64,000 nt of DNA from Plasmopara viticola (taxonomy: Eukaryota; Oomycota; Peronosporomycetes; Peronosporales; Peronosporaceae), in contig MBPM02000010.1 in the NCBI GenBank assembly GCA_001695595.3, positions 1,302,001-1,366,000 on the forward strand, written 5' to 3'. The notes beneath the pieces were generated by a model. That model had not been told where the DNA came from. It saw only the letters and a list, made by a program, of their open reading frames with translations, and made no database searches. Positions within the stretch are counted from its first letter, which is position 1. The number at the start of each line of letters is the position of its first letter. The position numbers and the translations under genes were made by a program. Below are positions 44,803-55,058 of the stretch, in pieces.

Positions 44803-46446
44803 ATGGCACACCCCACGTTTTCGCTGTATGGTTATGAGCGCTTCTTCGCTATGAATTCTGGCGCTAGCTCTAAACTTGCGCATGTTGTGACCGTACGTGG
44901 TGACATTCCTAGCTTTTTACATCGTTTGCCTCAGGCTGTTCTGCAAACTTTTAATCGGCATCCAAAAATGAGAGCATCAATTTTACCAGGAAGTGCGCCT
45001 CAGAAAGCTATGATCTGTTCTCCTTTAGCGGACGTCTTGGAGCTCAATAGTCTCGTCACTATTCAGGACTGTCGTGTGGACGAAGAGAAGCGTGCTGAGC
45101 TTTTTAGTGCTATAATGGACCACTCGACTGCTTCTACTTTGCCGCAGTTAAATTGGGTCGAGTTTGTTCAAAACGAGTGCGAAAAGCCCCTGGATCGCGA
45201 AAAAGCCTTTCCTTTCTACTTTGTTGTCCAAGTCGACTCGTCCTCGAATGCTTTCGCACGCCTGTTCCTTTTTTCTGACCACTACATGTCGGACGCCACA
45301 TCAGGTTTCGTCATTCTCCGTGATATTCTTCAGACGATCAACACGTCAGAAGAAATGCCCAACGAGCTGGCTTTGCGGGAGTCGTTGTATGAAGGGACGC
45401 ATTACGTGAACGCGTGGATGAATGTAGTGCATGAAGCCGTTTCCAAGTACGTCATCCAGCCGCTACTAAACTTTGACACAAACGCATTTGTGCCTCTCCT
45501 TCCCCTTCAGACCAAGTCGCAACGTGATTTTGCAGGGTCACCGCCAACCCCATCTAATCCCAGTTTTGCCTTGTGTGCGCAAGGATCGGACGAGAATATG
45601 CAGAGAGCTATGGCACGTTGCAAAGAAGAACACGTGAGTCTTCAGGGTGCGATCGTCGCTGCAAGTTTAATGGCCTTTGGATTGACCAAATACGACGGCA
45701 AACTTGGTGACTGTCACGATTCATTGCGTCTTCGCTTGGATGTCATGAACGACATGCGACAGCAAGTGGCTTTGAATCCGGTCAAGCGTGGACGTTTTGA
45801 TGCCCTGCTCCCTCAAAGTACGGAACTCGAGAGGGAAGTGCCTGTTGGTTTATATTCGGCCCCAGCTCATCTCGTTTATACGAGCAGCGAGGGCATTGAC
45901 GTGCACGGAATGTCTTTTTGGGATGTCGCACGTAAAGCGGACCATGAATGGGAGTGTGCGGTGGTTGGACATGAGCTTAAAATGCAATCCATTTATGTGA
46001 ACGAAGTGCTGAATGCCGAGAGTGGAACAAACTCGGGGCTTTGCGTGGCCAACTGTGCGCTCAGTGATGTCACTGTGCAATATCTAGACTGCTCAGATCA
46101 AGTCACGTGGCCGTTTCCAAGCAAATTGATAACAGAGAATGAGAGTCTAATTGTGGAAGATTTGCACGTGTACAGCTCGCAGTCGTCGCTTAGTTCGACT
46201 AGCAATTTGTATATCACTGCGCTATCGCACTTTAATTATGCGCTAATGTATAAGTTGGAGCCCGAGGTTGCACACAAACTTTTTAAATGGATGGTGCAGT
46301 GCACGGAGCGCATTGGGGAGTTCCGAGAGCAGGATACTTTTGCTCAGGCGGCAGATAAGTTGGCAAGCGGAGGTGTTGAAGTCGGACTTGACGATGATAC
46401 TGTTGAGGCTGCCTCAGCGACACACGCTGACGTCGTCAAGCTGTAG
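44803..46446 (+). CDS. HxxxD acyltransferase (condensation-domain superfamily)
   Basis: Probable CoA-dependent O- or N-acyltransferase related to alcohol acetyltransferases and PapA-type enzymes; 547 residues, one exon. The active-site motif is HYMSD (His160-Asp164) in LFLFSDHYMSDATSG, the expected place at about one third of the chain. The N-terminal lobe (YERFFAMNSG...LPQAVLQTFNRHPKMRASI) matches the opening of such proteins. The second lobe contains RLRLDVMNDMRQQV, which resembles the crossover region. No signal peptide or membrane span is seen, so it is probably cytosolic. Substrate is unknown; volatile esters, lipids or a peptide are all possible. The neighbours give no pathway hint. Confidence 0.65.
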   Translation: MAHPTFSLYGYERFFAMNSGASSKLAHVVTVRGDIPSFLHRLPQAVLQTFNRHPKMRASILPGSAPQKAMICSPLADVLELNSLVTIQDCRVDEEKRAELFSAIMDHSTASTLPQLNWVEFVQNECEKPLDREKAFPFYFVVQVDSSSNAFARLFLFSDHYMSDATSGFVILRDILQTINTSEEMPNELALRESLYEGTHYVNAWMNVVHEAVSKYVIQPLLNFDTNAFVPLLPLQTKSQRDFAGSPPTPSNPSFALCAQGSDENMQRAMARCKEEHVSLQGAIVAASLMAFGLTKYDGKLGDCHDSLRLRLDVMNDMRQQVALNPVKRGRFDALLPQSTELEREVPVGLYSAPAHLVYTSSEGIDVHGMSFWDVARKADHEWECAVVGHELKMQSIYVNEVLNAESGTNSGLCVANCALSDVTVQYLDCSDQVTWPFPSKLITENESLIVEDLHVYSSQSSLSSTSNLYITALSHFNYALMYKLEPEVAHKLFKWMVQCTERIGEFREQDTFAQAADKLASGGVEVGLDDDTVEAASATHADVVKL

Positions 46447-46889
46447 ACTTTGCTTTACTGCGTGATTGCAAGGAAAGTGCATGTGTAGTGCTGAGGTCAA
46501 AAATATGATTAATATCAATTATTTTTTGCATACGGTAGCAAACTTTCGTCGTTGGCGCATGATCTCAATATCTTGGCAATTGACTTTCGTCTCCATATCA
46601 TGAGCCCACGCTTTGCATGCAGGACCACGTCATCCAAGAATGGCTCGATCGCCAAGCAGCCTTCGAATGTGAGCTGATAGCACAAGTTTCTTGTCGGTGT
46701 ACTCGGTAAGATCCTTTGCTGGCAGCATACATTCACACTATGTGGTGTCTTGTATGAAATTTTGCTCCTAGATCGAGAGACCTTCGCTGAGTAGATGATA
46801 GCCCCAAAATAATTGTGCTTTTCAGACTCCTTGTGAATATAAATATGATCTTTGATGATAATCGTATTCACTCATACCCTTTTACCCAT
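46447..46889. other. Convergent intergenic spacer
   Basis: Tail-to-tail space between the acyltransferase and the cysteine-rich protein gene. A 118-codon minus-strand frame at 46515-46871 has no recognisable feature. Confidence 0.45.
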
Positions 46890-47664
46890 CTAATAGTATA
46901 CCAGCCATAATACACATGACAGACTTATAGCAGCTACACCTGTGTAAATACCGTCATGTGCCGCTGCTGACGCAGGCGGTTCATAAGAGCGGATGGAGCA
47001 GCGCGAAAACGTCTTGTTCTCCTTGTAAACCCACTTACCAGACACACACGTGGTCTCCGCCGTATTGAAACCCCGAGCGCCATTGATCTTAGCATCCTCA
47101 GTCTCAGTCAAGCACCCAATATTCCCACACACTTCATCCAGGTACATTCGATATAAGTGCGAGTAAACGCACTTGTCCGCCACCTCGACACACAGTGACC
47201 GACACGGTGGCAATGGTATCGTGGCGGATCCATCAGTAGAGGCACAACCCACTGGCGTACCGTTCACACTTCGTTTAAACGTAGTGGCCACCCACGATAA
47301 GCAGTGAAAATTCCACACTAGTTTGTGGCATACGGCTGTGTCCTTGTACTGCACCTGCGAGCCAAAGGCGCTAAGTGCAAAAGTTTTGGCGTCCAAGTCC
47401 TCGCACACGCCCTGTTTCTCCAGTTGCGTGGACGACTCTCTGTGCCGCAAAAACAGACAATCCATCAAGCCTCAGTGCTGGTCACCGTTCTTTTGCCTCG
47501 TACCTAGAGTAGCCAGCGATAGGTTCAAACATGTACTGGCCATTCATCATCGTACAGTACTTAAGCCCTGCGCACTTGACGCAGTTATGCGGTAGAAATG
47601 TTCCCACGGCGGTGGTCGCGGTAACCCTTTTCGTTATAAGCATACAAAGTATCACTATAAGCAT
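46890..47664 (-). CDS. Cysteine-rich secreted protein, probably GPI-anchored
   Basis: Exons 47664-47504 and 47439-46890, with a 64-bp GTACGA...CAG intron joined in phase; 236 residues. Residues 1-16 (MLIVILCMLITKRVTA) form a signal peptide. About 14 cysteines are spread over the mature part, among them C-x2-C early on and PPCRSLCVEVADKC in the middle. That last segment resembles the end of a Frizzled-type cysteine-rich domain, but overall similarity is uncertain. The chain ends with a small-residue region (PPASAAAHDG) and a hydrophobic tail (SLSCVLWLVYY) with no cytosolic basic residues, as in a GPI signal. The start was chosen at the ATG that makes the signal peptide; an upstream ATG would add about 59 residues. 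It is divergent from SET/MYND paralogue 2. Function unknown. Confidence 0.62.
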
Positions 47665-48046
47665 CACAGTGCGGTGGAGAAAAATGCCTAGTTGCCATCG
47701 GGAGCAATGTCGACATGAGGTCGATGCAACGTCGTTGCCGGCGATTAGCGAGACTAATATATGAGTCATCGTTTGAATAGGGCACAAAGTCGACAAGTCC
47801 GATTTGGATCTTTGATTGGTGACTCGTGACGTGTGAAACATTTTTCATCTTTGAACTCTATACTTTAATACTGTACTTTATTACGGTAGTGCTGTACAGT
47901 AGTCAATTCAATAGGTAATATAACATACAAACGATTGTAAAGTAAAACATCTTGGCTGGCTACGAGTCAGCGACCTTCTCGTCGGCACCTCTGCTCTCTC
48001 CAGTCGCTCATAACACGCTCGGTCGTAACGGTGTCCATACAGACCA
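47665..48046. promoter_or_regulatory. Divergent promoter region, 382 bp
   Basis: Separates the leftward cysteine-rich protein gene from the rightward SET/MYND paralogue 2, so both promoters must lie here. No clear initiator copy is seen. The left part may encode extra N-terminal residues if an upstream ATG is used. Confidence 0.45.
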
Positions 48047-49592
48047 ATGCAGAAGGATCGACTTGAGGTAGCCGCTTACTTTGAGGCGCTTCTGCAATCG
48101 CGATTGCACAGTCCACCCATTCGCTGTGGCTTTGCTGGGAACGACAAGGGCAAGGGCATGTTTGCAGACCGCGCACTTAAGGCTGGTGAGCCTATCTGGA
48201 CTGAGGCACCGTACGTGGCGATGCAACATGAAGATAATAAGGAGTTTGTCGACTGTTGCGACAACTGCTTTGTCCCGCTCATCGATAGCAAAGCGTGCTG
48301 GGCCCGCGTAGTGGCCAGTACGTTGGAAGTGGAGGGTGAAGCAGCGCCTGCTGACGAACTGACGGCCACGACGAAAGATTTTACTACTGCAATTGCATTT
48401 TTGCAAAAGAAGGGTGGCAAAAGCCCCGAAGAGAGCTACTTTTCTGTCTTTAAATTGGCTGAAAGTCAAGTCAAATGCACATGTGGTGTCCTCTATTGCT
48501 CCAATACGTGCAGGCAAATTGCTTATGCGCAACACCACGCGCTATTGTGTCCACAATCAGAGGATCGAGAGAATGCAATGGGACAGTTTCTTAATCACAC
48601 ACTTGTGACAAACGAGATCTTTCAACTTGCGGCCAAGGTCGTCGCTAAGATCCTGTTGCTTTTTATCGCTACTCAAGACATGACGCAGGCTCGGCAGCCG
48701 GTGGATATGTTCTGTAAACTATTGTGGTGGGAAGTTATTACGTCCGAAAATGATCTGGAAGATGGCGAGACGCTGGAACAATATCGCGACAGATTTCGTC
48801 AGCTCATTACACAGACTTTTGACTACTTTATAAGGGGACTGCGAGAGAATCTTGTGCACTTGGAGGCCAAAGGAGACCTTAACGGCTTTTCGATAGACGC
48901 TGTGTTGACCACGTGTGCCGACGTGTTAAATGTTGACTTTTTCAGCCAAATTGTCGGTATGTTTGAGATGAATAACATTAGTATGGAGATCGATCACCCG
49001 TTTCATGCCTTGGGTGAGGCCTTGAGTGCAGCGAGTCCCGAGGAGGAGAAGGTCATGCCACCAGTATTGGCACGAGTGAAGGCGGCGCTAGAGAAATTTG
49101 CAGAGGAACACAAACATAGGTTTCACGACGAAGAACATGAAGAAGACCTTGACCAGGACGAAGAAGCAAGTTACGCATTGAATGAGGACTTTGTTGGCGT
49201 GGAAGGCACAGCGCTCTTCTCAGGCATCTGTACCATGAATCATAGCTGCGATCCCAACTGTACGGTGCTGTATACGAAGGATGGAGCCGCACACGTTTTT
49301 GCTGTTCAAGACATTGCAGTAAGTTGCAAAGCCTAGCACGTTGTGACTTGCTTTCGGTTAATCGTGTACATTGATTAGGAGGGCGAGGAGCTGTGCATTT
49401 CGTACATTGATGTCGACCAAGAGGTGAATGAGCGAGAAGAATGTCTGCGGTAAGTTTGGTTTCTTGGCATTCTATCTTGTTGTGACTAACATTGTTGATG
49501 TGCTGTTGTCGGAACTTGTTGTGTATTTTAATGGTAGGGAATACCAGTTTGTGTGCCATTGCCCGCGGTGTGAGGAGGAGCGAGAGAAATAG
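48047..49592 (+). CDS. SET and MYND domain protein (SMYD-like), paralogue 2
   Basis: Probable protein lysine methyltransferase, 465 residues. Exons 48047-49318, 49379-49449 and 49538-49592; introns of 60 and 88 bp (GTAAGT...TAG both). Layout is as in paralogue 1: the split SET start KGKGMFADRALKAGEPIWTE, the MYND-like zinc segment CTCGVLYCSNTCRQIAY...HALLC, an acidic run near residue 365-385, and the SET catalytic core MNHSCDPNC (397-405). Across exons 2-3 follow EGEELCISYIDVD and the post-SET cysteines (FVCHCPRC). Sequence runs such as EMNNISMEIDHPFHA are shared with paralogue 1, but the serine-rich insert is absent. Its intron positions differ from paralogue 1, which has no intron in the SET core. 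Histone or non-histone target is unknown. Confidence 0.88.
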
Positions 49593-49843
49593 TCGATCGT
49601 TGGCGTCCACACCGCTTTAATTAAGTTTTTTTTAGTATAAAAGCAAGTTTTTCTACTTCGCGACGAATTTTAGCTATACGAGTGTACAATGTGGAGAGTA
49701 GAGTTTTATGTACCCCATTTAGTATTTTTCGTATGCCCTCAGGTGGAGTGTACTGTGGACCTCCGTAAGGTGGACTACCTCCGAATGCAAAACTTAACAA
49801 TGTAGCGCTCTAATAAGCATGTAGGCGCTAGAAAGTAATGGTA
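49593..49843. other. 3' flank of SET/MYND paralogue 2
   Basis: AT-rich spacer up to the third retroposon copy. No gene is seen. Confidence 0.4.
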
Positions 49844-50126
49844 CTTGTATTGGAATGTATTACGTTATTGCGTTGCCAAGTAATGCACGTGCTAGGCTCA
49901 GTCTGGCTAGTCCACGGCATAGAGTGGTGTCCGCATACGTCGGGTCTCGTTCGGCGGGCAGTGCATCCAGCACTCTATATATATTTTTTAGCTCTGGCTT
50001 GGTAAGAGCCCAGGTGGAAACAGGGTGAGACTCGTTAGAGACCTGCAGATGCCCAAGAGCACCTGCCCGAAGCGCGCGAGCATTTAGCCCCGCGCCTGGA
50101 AGGAGGGCGTCACCCCAACCTTTTCC
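49844..50126 (-). mobile_element. SINE-like retroposon, copy 3 of 3 (internally deleted)
   Basis: Same family as the copies at 9485 and 16670, minus strand. The element is shorter because of two internal deletions of about 20-25 bp and has an AT-rich replacement (ATATATATTTTT near 49975-49987). The (AATAC) tail is degraded, and no target-site duplication is clear, so this looks like the oldest copy. The 5' end starts at the same base as the others. Confidence 0.8.
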
Positions 50127-51270
50127 GAGAATAATCTACCGTGTTCATGATCTTTATGAAACATTGAAGTCCCCCCGATCGAGCAGGTTTATCATAAATA
50201 CATACACTAAGAAGTATTGAAGCTGCCTCTGTTGTCAACCCAGGAACCATGGGCAATGCCCGCTTCTACCGATAAATGGTGAGTGAGCGTAAATTAGCCA
50301 CGGCTGCCGCTGCGACAATTGTTCCGGTTTCATCAAGGATCGACAAATTGCTCTGTTCCTGCAACGGGCCATTGCATAAAACCGAGCTATCGTAATAAAA
50401 AAGCTGGCATCTCGTAGAGTATCTACATAGTGAGGACTGCATCCAATTGCACAAATCGGCACCCTTAAGAGGGAATAGTAAACGGCCGTCCGTTTCCTCC
50501 TCTGTGCAGGGTGCTGTGTGAATCCGTCAACAGCTCTCGTTCTCTATAGTGTGTGTCATTTGCACAATGGAAAATAAGGTGCGAATGGATTTTAAATATA
50601 TTTATCAACATTACGAAATCGTATTGACATCCGGTCGAACCGTTGCCACACCTATGACAACGATTGTGATTACGAGATAGTCGCGTCGGATTATGGTCAG
50701 TACAGAAACGCGGAGACCTCGACACACTGAAAGCTAGTTTAGAAGCTCAAGTGTACAAACGACGACTTTAGGCTGTCGAACTTCGTGGATACAAATTTCA
50801 AGCAGTGGATCGCTCGTCAATTGCAATGTTGAATTATCGATAAAACAGCATCTTTTATCTCTGGACACGATCTTCCACATGTTGGCCTAGTGCATGTACC
50901 TTTTTTAAGAACGACTCAGATTTTGACGAATGCTGGTACTATCTGGCTACATATATAGCCAATAAAACTTTCTGGGAAGGTCCTCGTCTTGTGCTGCACG
51001 ACATAGAGCGCGCTGCTTTCTTTCGACTACGCTTGTTACATCCATATTGTACATGTCACATCATGCGTGTTGTACTCAAGTTGAGTTGACGTGACTCAAG
51101 CTTGCTCTTTCGCGCACCACGCAGTACGTGCATGGCGGATAGCAGATTGTAAAGGGTTATATATTCTGTATATTACATAAGCATCACTAGTACCAGCATT
51201 TGACAAATTCCTACAGTTGTACATCGCGTCGAGATATACTCCATTCATCGATCGACTCGAGGTCACGACA
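50127..51270. other. Intergenic before the C2 family
   Basis: No gene is supported. CTCCATTCATC near 51238, about 30 bases before the first C2 gene, is a possible initiator. Confidence 0.45.
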
Positions 51271-52544
51271 ATGTCCGCTTCGTTCTCTCTACACGACACG
51301 CCTGTCGACCCTCTCTTTAATGTGGATCTCAAAGTTGTTTCGGCAAATGTGGGAATTGCGCTTGGCCTTGTCATACTTTTCCTGTGATTGTTGACGACTC
51401 ACGAAGAATGTTTCGCTGCTAGGGTATCGATCCCGGTGAATACCTTGGCCTGGCAGCAATTCTTCGAGGCGAACTGTCCTCGAGTGATGCGTATGCTTTG
51501 ATTGAAATTGACGACAAGCCGATGGCCTGGACACATCCTGTCTTTGACACTGTCAACCCCAAATGGGACGAAAAGTTTTATTTCCAAAATGTCCCGAAAG
51601 ACGCAATGTTTAAGCTTATCTTGTACGATACCGACCAATACAAGGACGATGAGTTAGGAGAAGCGCAATTTGATATCATGAGTGCAATCAATAGCAAGGA
51701 GACCACGGTTGACCTGCCGATTACGCACAACGATCGCAAGGCTGGCATCATCAGCATCAAGGTAGGTCTTTTCTGTTTGTTGAAAGTGGGTGCCATGTAT
51801 ACTCATTTAAAACACTGTCAGGTCGATTGCCACCAAACAAGTACCGATGATGACGCAATAGTCGAAGAGGTTGGGCCTGTCCGCTATTCGGTGCACTCGA
51901 GCCATACCGTGGGCCTATTCAACAAGTTGACGTCTGCGAGCGAAAGCTTCGCGTCATCTGCTTATATTGTCCAGCTTCACAACATCCTACACTTTTTGCC
52001 AGTCGACAATGAATGGAACAAGCACTATAAAAAAGCTCAGCACTTCTTTTCGACGGATCATCCCGAAGGGCCAGTGCTTCGTGACGCAGTCAAGACGCAA
52101 CACGCCATGGTCTACAAGCACGACCGAAAGAGCACCAAGTACGGCTTTCTCAAGTCACCAGCCCATTTCTTTCGACTCATTCACAATGGCATGCGTGACC
52201 ACAAGCCTGTGCTCTTTACGTACGTCATAACTTTGCACGGCTGGTTCTTCTCCGAGACGGGCGCTGGCTTTTTCAAGGATTTGCAATCCAAGCACATGGT
52301 GCATTCAAATGCTGCGTATTCGGTCAAGTATGCCGGCGAGTTTCGAATCGAAACCTCAAAGAATGGCACGCACAAGCTGGTGCTTGACAACAATAGCGGT
52401 ACGTATACTCCACGCAAAGACGGACTGCCGCGGCTAAAGTTGCTGATTGAGAACAATTTTCCGGGCATCCATTGCGAGACAGTGGATAGCAAGGGTGCAG
52501 AGGCTGTCGCGAGGCGTAACGAGATTCTTGCCGCTTGGGCATGA
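51271..52544 (+). CDS. C2-domain family protein, paralogue A
   Basis: Exons 51271-51348, 51423-51761 and 51822-52544; introns of 74 and 60 bp; 379 residues. A single N-terminal C2 domain covers about 15-140, with the usual Asp positions (SSDAYALIEIDD, NPKWDEKFYF, LYDTDQYKDDELGEAQFD). This suggests calcium-dependent membrane binding. The rest (about 150-379) is a conserved region shared by all three paralogues (GPVRYSVHSS, HNILHFLPVDNEWNKHY, LFTYVITLHGWFFSETGAGF, DNNSGTYTP, FPGIHCETVD); I do not recognise it as a named domain. No signal peptide or membrane span is seen. Intron 2 has 60 bases and no stop, so its retention would simply insert 20 residues. Donor 1 is GTGGGA, a weak site. It is in tandem with paralogue B, 457 bp on. 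Confidence 0.85.
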
Positions 52545-53001
52545 AAATAGTAGCGTTCTTTTAATACGTGTAAAATTGGCAATACCCTTGATTTAATGTA
52601 AAGTATTCAATGGTCAAAAAGGCTCACGCTGCAAGACAGAAATGGCGTTGACCTTACGCTTGCGTAGTGCAAAGTGCACTTTTGTATAAAGGAACTTCCG
52701 ACGCAGTCGCATGGCGAGATGTACACAAGACGGGTACTTCAAAATGCAGTCCAGAATAAAAGAAGATGCCAGAACAACGTTTATGGGTTATTGTAAACAC
52801 TTAATTTAATATAACTTGCAATATAATATGCGCTATTACGTATCATCTTAGCTGACGAAATGTCGACTTATCTGAGCTCTTTTAGCGCCTTAATTTCTCA
52901 ATTTAATTCCAGTTTACACGGCCGGATCACGATTGGATTAAATGCCCCTAGCATTACTGCGATGACAAGAACAATTCGCGAAAACCAGATTTTTTCACGC
53001 C
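52545..53001. other. Spacer between C2 paralogues A and B
   Basis: AT-rich; contains the terminator region of A and the promoter of B. No gene is seen. Confidence 0.45.
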
Positions 53002-54346
53002 ATGGGCCAAGCTTCTTCCACCTCCTATAGCTTGCCTGCTCCTCGACGGCACTCTCGATCCACCTTGTTCCCATTGCCATCCGACGAAGCGTACTTGCCG
53101 CCAAACGCCGTGCTCGATGTAGAGCTAGAAATTGTCTCTGCCAAAGTGCGCCAAGCTCCCATTCCTGTCCTCATTCCTGCCACTTTGTCCTCACGTGTGC
53201 CTCGTGCTTGTCTAGAACATCATTGCGGGCGATTATTTAGGTGTCACGGCGCTTTTAAAAGGACAATTGACTTCCAGTGACGCCTACGTCGTGATCGAAG
53301 TCAATGGGCAGCGCGTGGCGTGGACCCATCCCGTCTTCTCGACGTTGAATCCCGTCTGGAATGAAAAGTTTTTCTTTCGAAATGTGCGGCCCGATTCGCT
53401 CTGCAAATTGCACCTTTTTGACAAGGATGTGAATGCAGACGATGATTTAGGCGAGACGCAATTCCTAGCCGCGAACACGGATGGCATTGAATCGACGTTT
53501 GAGCTCGCGATTGCTCTCCATGGCAAAGATGCCGGGACCATGGTGGTCAGAGTCAAATCAATGCCACTCCTCTCCATGGGTCAGGACCCGTTCTACGAGT
53601 ACGGTCCAGTGCGCTATTCCGTGCACTCGAGCGTCACGGCTGGTCTCATGACCATGTCCACGTCCAATGCTGCACGGATCGAGTCCTTGGCGTACCACAT
53701 TCAACTCCACAATGTACCGCTCTTTTTACCGACCGAGCACGAGTGGAACAAGAACTATGCTACTATCCAACGGATATTCTCATCGGAGTATCCCGAATCC
53801 TCCGTGCTACGGCAAGCCATCATGACTCAACACGCTGTCATTTATACACACGGCCCAAACAAGTCAACATACGGGGCTATCTCGTCGCCAGCAGAGTTTT
53901 TACAGCTGATTCACTATGGACGACGATGGGGCAAGCAAGTCCTCTTTACCTACGTCATTACAAAAAATGGCTGGTACTTTTCTGAAACTGGTGCGGCCTT
54001 TTTCAAAGATATGTTGTCAAAGCACATGCTTCACTCTGGAGCCGCGTTCTCGGTCTTGTATGTGCTCGTTGCTGAGTTTACAAATGCTTTGACCTGAGCA
54101 CTAATTTCACTTGTTTCTTGCATGCAAAGGTACGCCGGTGAGTTTCGGATTGATGACGATTTGTTTGGAGAGCCAAAGCTTGTTATTGATAATGATAGCG
54201 GCACGTACGCTCCGCCCAAAGAGGATTTACCGCAATTGAAGGCACTGATGGAGCATAACTTTCCGGGATTGATCGTCGACGCTTCGGACCGCGAGAATGA
54301 ACACTCGCAGATCATACGCAAGGCGATTTTGGAGTCGTGGGCCTAA
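53002..54346 (+). CDS. C2-domain family protein, paralogue B (myristoylation-type N-terminus)
   Basis: Exons 53002-53145, 53216-54057 and 54130-54346; introns of 70 and 72 bp; 400 residues. The N-terminus MGQASSTSYS has Gly2 and Ser6, as in N-myristoylation signals; paralogues A and C lack it. A Ser/Pro/Arg leader precedes the C2 domain (SSDAYVVIEVNGQ, NPVWNEKFFF, LFDKDVNADDDLGETQF). The C-terminal family region follows (GPVRYSVHSSVTAG, HNVPLFLPTEHEWNKNY, DNDSGTYAPPKED). The second intron of A and C is missing at its site. Instead B has an intron near the end of the chain, between TT and GTACGCC. The C2 Asp set is complete. Membrane attachment through both lipid and C2 is inferred. Confidence 0.85.
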
Positions 54347-54990
54347 GTGGTTGGGGATATTGAGTGCTTTTGCATTGCAGTTGCTTGGTTGAAGTAGCCA
54401 ATTCCGGACACGAAAGTCTCCCAAATTTCTATAGCAATTGTAGATTAGTTTGTGTGAGAAAGCATGGGTTGAGATTGTGTACCGGTGACCCTTTAAATTA
54501 TGTAAAATAAGTCACAAATTATCTCACCCCATACGGACTGCAGTTTACACACTAGAAATTTTGATGTGCCAGACTAATTTTTGATTAGCGACTATATTTA
54601 CTGCCGCGATGATGACAACACCTAGAGACCTCAATATGCAATTTAGAAACGAATAGTGCTAGTGGGACAGTCCAAGCATAAAGCTTTTAGGCTGGTCAAA
54701 GGGCATACAAATGCGTCTGGCGGTCCACTTTTACGAATGAAGGCGTAGACATCCTTTGACGCCATAATCTAACAAAAGACGAGAATACAATTGTGAAATT
54801 CCGCGACGCCCACCTACGAGCAGTGAGCAAAAGCATGCGCACGAACAAGCTTTGTGCTGTTGCAGATACAGGCATCTTTGATGATTAAGGCTTGGCCTTA
54901 ACAATCACTCAACACGTAAGGTGCAGATTGAAAAGGATAGACTAAATTCACTGTCCGATCCTTTTAAAAGGGGCTAGAATTATAATTATA
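54347..54990. other. Intergenic after C2 paralogue B
   Basis: AT-rich. No gene is seen. Confidence 0.45.
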
Positions 54991-55058
54991 GGTAGTGCAC
55001 TGCTACAGCCAGACGTCGAGAGGTAAGATCGAGAGATCGCATTCGAATCGTGGCAGCT
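54991..55058 (+). repeat. tRNA-like relic, probably the head of a tRNA-derived SINE
   Basis: GGTAGTGCACTGCTACAG could be a weak A-box region. GCATTCGAATC at 55039-55049 matches most of a B box (GGTTCGAATCC). The middle (GTCGAGAGGTAAGATCGAGA) is like the anticodon-arm and variable region of degraded tRNA-derived SINE heads. No complete cloverleaf with a 7-bp acceptor stem can be drawn, so it is not called a tRNA gene. Confidence 0.38.

Noticed and set aside
49975..49990. ATATATATTTTT run as a TATA box
   Set aside because: It lies inside the third retroposon copy, replacing deleted sequence, with no gene close downstream.
54991..55058. Intact tRNA gene
   Set aside because: No acceptor stem and a mismatched T-stem; a SINE relic fits better.
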